Part shown: piece by piece, positions 6,632 through 11,743 of the stretch
Layout of the letters: the number at the start of each line of letters is the position of its first letter
Numbering within the stretch: position 1 is the stretch's first letter
Assembly (NCBI GenBank): GCA_031262625.1
Contig: JAISHJ010000082.1
Location: forward strand, 1 to 11,743
Reading direction: 5' to 3'
From: Ruminococcus sp.
GTDB taxonomy: Bacteria > Bacillota > Clostridia > Oscillospirales > Ruminococcaceae
Length of the DNA stretch: 11,743 nt
The notes under the pieces: generated by a model
Database searches by the model: none
Told to the model about the DNA's origin: nothing
Seen by the model: only the letters and a program-made list of their open reading frames with translations
Made by a program: the position numbers and the translations under genes

Positions 6632-7657
6632 ATGACAACAATTCACGCTGAAACCTCAAAACCTTATGATGTGCATATCGGACACGGCTTAATTGACCGA
6701 ATTACGGAATTCATCCCGAAAAAATACGATAAATTTGCCGTAATAACCGACGATAATGTCGCCGCTTTTTATCTTGAAAGAGTTAAAGCCGCGCTTCCCG
6801 GAAAAGTTCAGGGGTTCATTTTTCCGCATGGCGAAGCTTCAAAAACCCTTGAAACCGTAAGCAGAATTTATGGCTTTTTATCTGAAAACCAATTCTCTCG
6901 AAAAGATTGTATTGTTGCGCTCGGCGGCGGTGTAGTCGGAGATATAACAGGGTTTGCCGCCGCAACCTATCTTCGCGGAGTTGACTTTTTACAGATTCCG
7001 ACGTCGCTTCTTGCGCAGGTTGATTCGTCAGTGGGCGGGAAAACGGGGGTTGATCTTCCGTCCGGGAAAAATCTTGTCGGCGCTTTCCATCAACCGAAAG
7101 CCGTTATAATCGACATTGACACTCTCGAAACACTTCCTCTTGACTATTTTAAAGACGGCTTAGGCGAAGTGATAAAATACGGACTTATATCTTCAAAAGA
7201 AATAACATCGCTTTTACTTAAAAATGATATTGACAGCATAAAGTCGGATATTTTCGAGATTGTCTGTCGTTGTATTGAGATTAAGCGCGATATAGTCGAA
7301 GAAGACGAGTTTGAACACGGCGTGCGAAAAATCCTTAACTTCGGACATACTTTCGGACACGCTATAGAGCGGCTCGAAAACTTCACCGGAATGTCTCACG
7401 GGATTGCAGTAGTTGCCGGGATGAAGATAATCTCAAAACTTATGCATAACGAAGAAACACTTGATATTCTTGACAGAATTTCCGAAAAATACGGTCTTAC
7501 GCGTGAGGTTAACTTTACCGAAAGTGAACTTGCAGAAGCTGCTATGACTGATAAAAAGCGTAACGCCGACAGTATTGACATTATTGTTTGTGAAGAACCC
7601 GGAAAAGCAACCGTTAAAAATATTTCGTTGAAGGAATTAAGAAAACTCTGTGAATGA
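6632..7657 (+). CDS. aroB: 3-dehydroquinate synthase
   Basis: Converts DAHP to 3-dehydroquinate, the second shikimate step, with NAD and a divalent metal; cytoplasmic. From ATG 6632 it has 341 residues, normal for bacterial AroB. Motifs: the NAD-binding GGGVVGDITGF (residues 98-108), IPTSLLAQVDSSVGGKTGVD (122-141), KNLVGAFHQP (146-155), and the metal ligands Glu179 in GLGEVIKYG, His239 in NFGHTFGHA and His256 in MSHGIAV. Lys308-Lys309 in TDKKRN also match the family. Its substrate is the product of the two upstream DAHP synthases, so the first two pathway steps are encoded together. The final codons overlap the uvrC start by 8 bases. The call is secure; only the start is open, with an in-frame GTG at 6617 as the less likely choice. 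Confidence 0.97.
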   Translation: MTTIHAETSKPYDVHIGHGLIDRITEFIPKKYDKFAVITDDNVAAFYLERVKAALPGKVQGFIFPHGEASKTLETVSRIYGFLSENQFSRKDCIVALGGGVVGDITGFAAATYLRGVDFLQIPTSLLAQVDSSVGGKTGVDLPSGKNLVGAFHQPKAVIIDIDTLETLPLDYFKDGLGEVIKYGLISSKEITSLLLKNDIDSIKSDIFEIVCRCIEIKRDIVEEDEFEHGVRKILNFGHTFGHAIERLENFTGMSHGIAVVAGMKIISKLMHNEETLDILDRISEKYGLTREVNFTESELAEAAMTDKKRNADSIDIIVCEEPGKATVKNISLKELRKLCE

Positions 7658-9533
7658 CAGGCTCCCATATCTTCGGGAAAAGGTATCAAAACTAACTACC
7701 GCGCCCGGTGTATATCGGATGCGTGATAAAAACAACAAGATTATCTATATCGGCAAGGCGAAAAATCTTCATAATCGCGTAATAAGTTATTTTCGCGATA
7801 CTGAACATACGCCGAAAGTCGAAAAGATGGTCTCGCTTGTTTATGACTTTGACTTTATTGTAACCGAGTCTGAATATGAGGCTCTCGTGCTTGAGTGTTC
7901 AATGATTAAGCAGGAGATGCCCAAATATAACATAAAGCTTAAGGACGTTCGCGGCTATTCGTATATACGTCTTTCCGACGGCGAATATCCGCGCTTTTCG
8001 GCGGTTATGAACGAACAGAAACCCGGCGAATACTTCGGTCCTTATATGAGCCACTATATAGCTTCGCAGACTGTGAGAGAGGTTAACAGAGTATTTCTGC
8101 TTCCGACCTGTAACAGACGTTTCCCCGAAGATTTTGCGAAGGGGCGGACCTGCCTTAATTTTCATCTAAACCTCTGCATGGGAGTTTGCACCGGGAAATT
8201 TTCGGCGGATAAATACCGCGCAATTATTGACGAAGCGAAGCAGTATATCAAAGACGGAAGCGAAACAAGTGTTGAACGCTTGACAGAACAGATGGGTAAG
8301 GCTGCGGAGGAACTCGATTTTGAGCGCGCAGCACTCTTACGCAATCGTATTGCGGCAGTAAAAAAAGCCGCCGAACGTCAGTATATAATTGATGATGACA
8401 TGAAGGACACAGACGTTATCGCTCTGTCACAAGGCGGCAGTGAAATCTGTGCGGCGGTACTCTGCTATCGCAACGGCAGACTTGTTGACAGAGGAGAGTA
8501 TTTTTTAGGGGAAGCGGAATCCATTTCGGATATGTACGAGGATTTTATCCTCGAATACTACTCCAATGAACAGGAGATTTTGACGACTAACGAAAAAAGC
8601 GGAGAAACTCTGACAGAAAATAATAAACAGCGTGAGATTCCGCGTGAAATTATCACCGCGGATGACCTTGAAAATGCAGATATTTTAGAGCAGCTTCTCC
8701 GCGAACGCGCTTCCCACGCGGTTGATTTATCTAACCGAAAGCGCGGCAGAGGAGCGAAACTGGTCGCTCTTGCGAAGGCTAACGCTTCCGATTCGCTCGC
8801 CTTAAAGCTTGGGCGTACCGGTAAGGAAGTTAATGCTCTTGAGGAACTTCAAAAGCTTTTAGGGCTTTCTTTTACGCCGAGTATTATCGAAAGTTACGAC
8901 ATTTCAAATACGGGCAGCGAGACTATGGTTGCCGGTATGGTTGTGTTTGAAAACGGACGTCCTAATAAGAAATTTTACAAGAAATTTTCGATAAAAACGC
9001 AGGTTATACAAAACGACTATGGGAGTATGGCGGAGGTAATCGAGCGGCGTTTTAGACATTACCTTGACGAAAATGAAACGGACGAAGGCTTCAAACGTCT
9101 GCCGGACCTTATCCTCCTTGACGGTGGTATCGGGCAGGTTAATGCTGTAAAGCCGATACTTTCCGACCTCGGGCTTGATATTCCGCTTTTCGGCATGGTT
9201 AAGGACGGAAAACACCGCACGAGAGCAATTGCTTCAGGCGGCGGTGAGATTGCTTTTCCGGCTAACAAGTCCGCTTTTTTCCTTGTGACACAGATTCAAG
9301 ACGAAGTACACCGCTTTTCAATAACTTACCAGCGGAGCAAACATAAAAAGGAAAGCTTGTCCATCGGTTTAACTTCAATAAACGGAATCGGAGAAAAAAA
9401 GGCGGCGAAACTGCTTAAGTTTGCGAAAACCAAGGCTGAATTAAAAGCGCTGACTGTTGAGGATATTAGTAAACTATTAGGCATAAAGATTGAGACCGCA
9501 GAAGCGGTTCATAAATATATCAGTGAACTTTAA
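7650..9533 (+). CDS. uvrC: UvrABC excinuclease subunit C
   Basis: Dual-incision nuclease of nucleotide excision repair, acting with UvrA and UvrB at bulky lesions. 627 residues from a GTG start that overlaps the end of aroB. Domains: GIY-YIG nuclease at about 15-95 (Tyr22, Tyr33, Arg43, Glu82), which makes the 3' cut; four cysteines, 154, 168, 176 and 180, matching the reported Fe-S cluster ligands of E. coli UvrC; UVR motif (about 205-238), which contacts UvrB; an RNase H-like 5' nuclease with Asp417 in YDISN, probably Asp456, Asp491 in LLDGG and His554 in EVHRF; and tandem helix-hairpin-helix motifs at the C-terminus (about 573-625). An extra polar stretch at about 311-328 precedes IPREI. 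An AAGGA at 7631-7635 is somewhat far (14 bases) from the GTG, and translational coupling to aroB is likely. Confidence 0.97.
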   Translation: MNDRLPYLREKVSKLTTAPGVYRMRDKNNKIIYIGKAKNLHNRVISYFRDTEHTPKVEKMVSLVYDFDFIVTESEYEALVLECSMIKQEMPKYNIKLKDVRGYSYIRLSDGEYPRFSAVMNEQKPGEYFGPYMSHYIASQTVREVNRVFLLPTCNRRFPEDFAKGRTCLNFHLNLCMGVCTGKFSADKYRAIIDEAKQYIKDGSETSVERLTEQMGKAAEELDFERAALLRNRIAAVKKAAERQYIIDDDMKDTDVIALSQGGSEICAAVLCYRNGRLVDRGEYFLGEAESISDMYEDFILEYYSNEQEILTTNEKSGETLTENNKQREIPREIITADDLENADILEQLLRERASHAVDLSNRKRGRGAKLVALAKANASDSLALKLGRTGKEVNALEELQKLLGLSFTPSIIESYDISNTGSETMVAGMVVFENGRPNKKFYKKFSIKTQVIQNDYGSMAEVIERRFRHYLDENETDEGFKRLPDLILLDGGIGQVNAVKPILSDLGLDIPLFGMVKDGKHRTRAIASGGGEIAFPANKSAFFLVTQIQDEVHRFSITYQRSKHKKESLSIGLTSINGIGEKKAAKLLKFAKTKAELKALTVEDISKLLGIKIETAEAVHKYISEL

Positions 9534-9546
9534 TTAAGGAGAAATA

Positions 9547-10980
9547 ATGAATACAAGCAGTTACGAATCCCCATTCTGTACGCGATATGCGAGCAAGGAA
9601 ATGCAGTATATATTTTCGGCAGACAAAAAATTTTCAACATGGCGAAAACTCTGGGTAGCGCTTGCAAGAGCGGAGCATAACCTCGGTTTACCGGTAACGA
9701 GTGAACAGGTGAAAGAACTTGAAGCGAACGTTGATAATATTGACTATACAGTTGCCGCAGAGCGCGAAAAAATCGTCCGCCATGATGTTATGGCGCACGT
9801 ATTCACATATGGTCAAGTGTGTCCGAATGCGGCGGGGATAATTCATCTCGGCGCAACCTCTTGCTATGTGGGGGATAACACAGACGTAATAATAATGCGG
9901 GACGGTTTACGTCTTATTCGCCGCAAACTTATTAATGTGCTTGCTAACCTTAAAAATTTCGCTTTAACCTATGCGGAGCTTCCGTGTCTTGCATACACTC
10001 ACCTTCAACCGGCACAGCTTACTACTGTCGGAAAGCGTGCATCGCTTTGGATGAATGAACTCTATTCAGACTTTGAAGAACTCGAATTCCGGATTAATTC
10101 TCTTGCGCTCTTAGGTTCAAAAGGCACGACAGGAACGCAGGCTTCCTTCATGGAACTTTTTGAAAATGATGATGAAAAGGTAACGGAACTTGAACGTCAG
10201 ATTGCGGCGGAGATGGATTTTCTAAAGGTTGTTCCTGTTTCGGGGCAGACGTATTCACGTAAGGTTGACTATAATGTTTTATCGGCACTTTCAGGTATTG
10301 CACAGTCAGCTATGAAATTTGCAAACGACCTCCGTATACTCCAAAACTTCAAAGAGATGGAAGAACCTTTCGAGACACATCAAATCGGATCGTCTGCAAT
10401 GCCGTATAAACGCAATCCCATGCGCAGTGAGCGCATCTGCGCTCTGTCGCGTTATGTTTGCGTTGATGTACTTAACGCCGCATTTACAGCGGGAACACAG
10501 TGGTTTGAAAGAACACTCGACGATTCCGCTAATAAGCGTATTGCTGTTGCGGAAGGGTTCTTAGGGGTAGATGCCATACTTAATATTATGCTTAACGTAA
10601 CGGCAGGGCTTGTGGTCTATCCTAAGGTTATACGTAAACGTGTCATGGCGGAACTTCCGTTTATGGCTTCCGAAAATATCATGATGGACGCGGTAAAGCG
10701 CGGCGGCGACAGACAGGCTCTTCACGAGCGAATCCGCGAACACGCTATGGCGGCAGGAAAGCGTGTTAAAGAGGAAGGGCTTGATAACGACCTTATTGAG
10801 CGTATCGCTTCCGACCCGATGTTTGGCATATCAGCGGATGAAATAGGCGAAATCCTTGTTCCGGAGAAGTATACAGGGCGAAGTGCTCAACAGGTACGTG
10901 AATATATTAACGAATATATTAACCCTCTGCTTGACGCGAATAAAGACATTTTAGGCGAAACTGCACAGATTAATGTATAG
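9547..10980 (+). CDS. purB: Adenylosuccinate lyase, long eukaryote-like type
   Basis: Fumarase/aspartase-superfamily lyase that releases fumarate from SAICAR and from adenylosuccinate in purine and AMP synthesis; a cytoplasmic homotetramer in the family. 477 residues, longer than the roughly 430-residue B. subtilis type. Motifs: RHDVMAHV (His84), HLGATSCYVGDNTD (100-113), THLQPAQLTTVGKR (His152 the likely general acid), KGTTGTQASF, SGQTYSRKVD, and the signature GSSAMPYKRNP (281-291) with the mobile-loop catalytic Ser282/283. From memory, these blocks and the N-terminal RYASKEM..F match human ADSL unusually closely. The start has a strong AGGAG ribosome binding site five bases before the ATG, and uvrC stops 13 bases upstream. 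No other purine gene is visible nearby, so its position here looks like operon drift. Confidence 0.96.
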   Translation: MNTSSYESPFCTRYASKEMQYIFSADKKFSTWRKLWVALARAEHNLGLPVTSEQVKELEANVDNIDYTVAAEREKIVRHDVMAHVFTYGQVCPNAAGIIHLGATSCYVGDNTDVIIMRDGLRLIRRKLINVLANLKNFALTYAELPCLAYTHLQPAQLTTVGKRASLWMNELYSDFEELEFRINSLALLGSKGTTGTQASFMELFENDDEKVTELERQIAAEMDFLKVVPVSGQTYSRKVDYNVLSALSGIAQSAMKFANDLRILQNFKEMEEPFETHQIGSSAMPYKRNPMRSERICALSRYVCVDVLNAAFTAGTQWFERTLDDSANKRIAVAEGFLGVDAILNIMLNVTAGLVVYPKVIRKRVMAELPFMASENIMMDAVKRGGDRQALHERIREHAMAAGKRVKEEGLDNDLIERIASDPMFGISADEIGEILVPEKYTGRSAQQVREYINEYINPLLDANKDILGETAQINV

Positions 10981-10998
10981 AAGGATACGATACAAAAT

Positions 10999-11743
10999 AT
11001 GCAACCCTCAAAAAGAAAATTTAACAGACTCTTAAGAAATTTAACCCTTACCGCAATGTTTATTGCATTTGGACTGCTTCTGCCTTTCTTAACCGGACAG
11101 ATACCGCAGATCGGTTCTGCACTCCTCCCGATGCATATTCCTGCACTCCTTTGCGGAATATTTTGCGGACCTTGGTACGGGCTTATATGCGGCGCAGTTA
11201 TGCCGCTTCTTCGCAGTATGATTTTCGGTATGCCGCCCCTTTTCCCAACAGCAACGGCAATGGCGTTTGAACTTGCCGCTTATGGTATGATAATCGGCTT
11301 TGCATATAAGATATTCAAGAAAAATATCATAGGGCTGTATGCTTCGCTCATAGCGGCAATGATAGGCGGAAGGCTTATTTGGGGCGCTGTAACTGCCGTT
11401 ATAATGGGAATGGACGGCGGTTCGCTGAGTTTTAGTGCATTTTTATCATCCGTTGTTATAACCGCAATCCCGGGCATAATTTTACAGCTTATTTTAATAC
11501 CGGTACTCGTTGTGGCAGTACAAAAAATCGTGCGTAACGACAGCACAGGCTACAACGAAATCCGCGCCCTTACCGCTAATCAGCTGAAGCTTTACCCGAA
11601 AGCAAGAGAGATTGACTTATTAAAGGCAATCTATCAAAACGAATTCGGTGCAGGGCATATGATAAGCGACTCGACAGTCTGCCTCAAATATATTAAAGAC
11701 GAACTGAAAACGCTCGAGGATGTATCGGGCGAATCGGTTGAGG
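10999..11743 (+). CDS. ECF-transporter S-component-like protein fused to a soluble domain, 3' end missing
   Basis: Open from ATG 10999 to the window end (248 complete codons, no stop). Residues 1-13 are basic. About five or six hydrophobic segments follow (roughly 14-32, 45-72, 85-107, 110-137, 147-177), with family-like blocks MHIPALLCG, PLLRSMIFGMPP, AFELAAYG and IPGIILQLILIP. These resemble the integral S component of energy-coupling-factor vitamin transporters, which bind the substrate and borrow a shared ECF ATPase module. The substrate cannot be told. After a polar linker (about 178-195) the same frame continues into a soluble segment reading YQNEFGAGHMISD at 212-224, and the protein runs on past the window. 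I recall similar EFGxGH segments in uncharacterised clostridial proteins but cannot name the family. The ribosome binding site is GAAGGA, 13 bases upstream, which is slightly long; no other start is evident. Confidence 0.78.
   Translation, partial: MQPSKRKFNRLLRNLTLTAMFIAFGLLLPFLTGQIPQIGSALLPMHIPALLCGIFCGPWYGLICGAVMPLLRSMIFGMPPLFPTATAMAFELAAYGMIIGFAYKIFKKNIIGLYASLIAAMIGGRLIWGAVTAVIMGMDGGSLSFSAFLSSVVITAIPGIILQLILIPVLVVAVQKIVRNDSTGYNEIRALTANQLKLYPKAREIDLLKAIYQNEFGAGHMISDSTVCLKYIKDELKTLEDVSGESVE

Noticed and set aside
10319..10564. Small alternative-frame ORF within purB
   Set aside because: It overlaps the strongly conserved purB signature region in another frame and encodes nothing recognisable.

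Overview
The window reads as one stretch of a Bacillota chromosome, most likely class Clostridia (Oscillospiraceae/Ruminococcaceae-like). This is an inference from several things: the divergent clostridial-type topoisomerase IV A subunit, the type I-beta DAHP synthases, a Thr-rich leucine-rich-repeat lipoprotein, an ECF-transporter S component, moderate to low G+C, and AGGAG-type ribosome binding sites. All genes are on the + strand. I see no rRNA, tRNA, CRISPR array, insertion sequence, phage gene or recognisable riboswitch, and no intergenic gap of 300 bases or more; the largest is 108 bases (2146-2253).

Layout. (1) 1-2145: 3' part of a topoisomerase IV subunit A (parC-like) gene that enters from upstream. 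(2) 2146-2253: gap with an imperfect palindrome and a possible extended -10 promoter. (3) 2254-3366: lipoprotein with nine exact 22-residue leucine-rich repeats. (4) 3385-4398 and 4474-5487: two tandem paralogous DAHP synthases of identical length, separated by 75 bases that hold a strong hairpin with a short T-run. (5) 5493-6614: secreted, Tyr/Asp-rich protein of unknown function with beta-propeller-like sequence. (6) 6632-7657: aroB. (7) 7650-9533: uvrC, overlapping aroB by 8 bases. (8) 9547-10980: adenylosuccinate lyase of the long, eukaryote-like type. (9) 10999 to the window end: an ECF S-component-like membrane protein whose frame continues into a soluble domain, cut by the window end.

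From 2254 onward the gaps are 5-18 bases or overlaps, except the 75-base hairpin gap. The run therefore looks like one long transcription unit, possibly partitioned at the hairpin. The two DAHP synthases and AroB supply the first two steps of the shikimate pathway to chorismate and the aromatic amino acids. UvrC (nucleotide excision repair) and PurB (purine synthesis) are housekeeping genes that appear to ride along. The LRR lipoprotein and the secreted protein are envelope or extracellular proteins in an otherwise metabolic run, with no obvious functional link.

Nothing here looks like a defence system, a biosynthetic cluster or a mobile element. The points most worth a second look are the paralogous DAHP synthases, whose regulatory domains have diverged much more than their catalytic barrels; the hairpin between them; the fused soluble domain on the ECF S component; and the secreted protein inserted between the aro genes.
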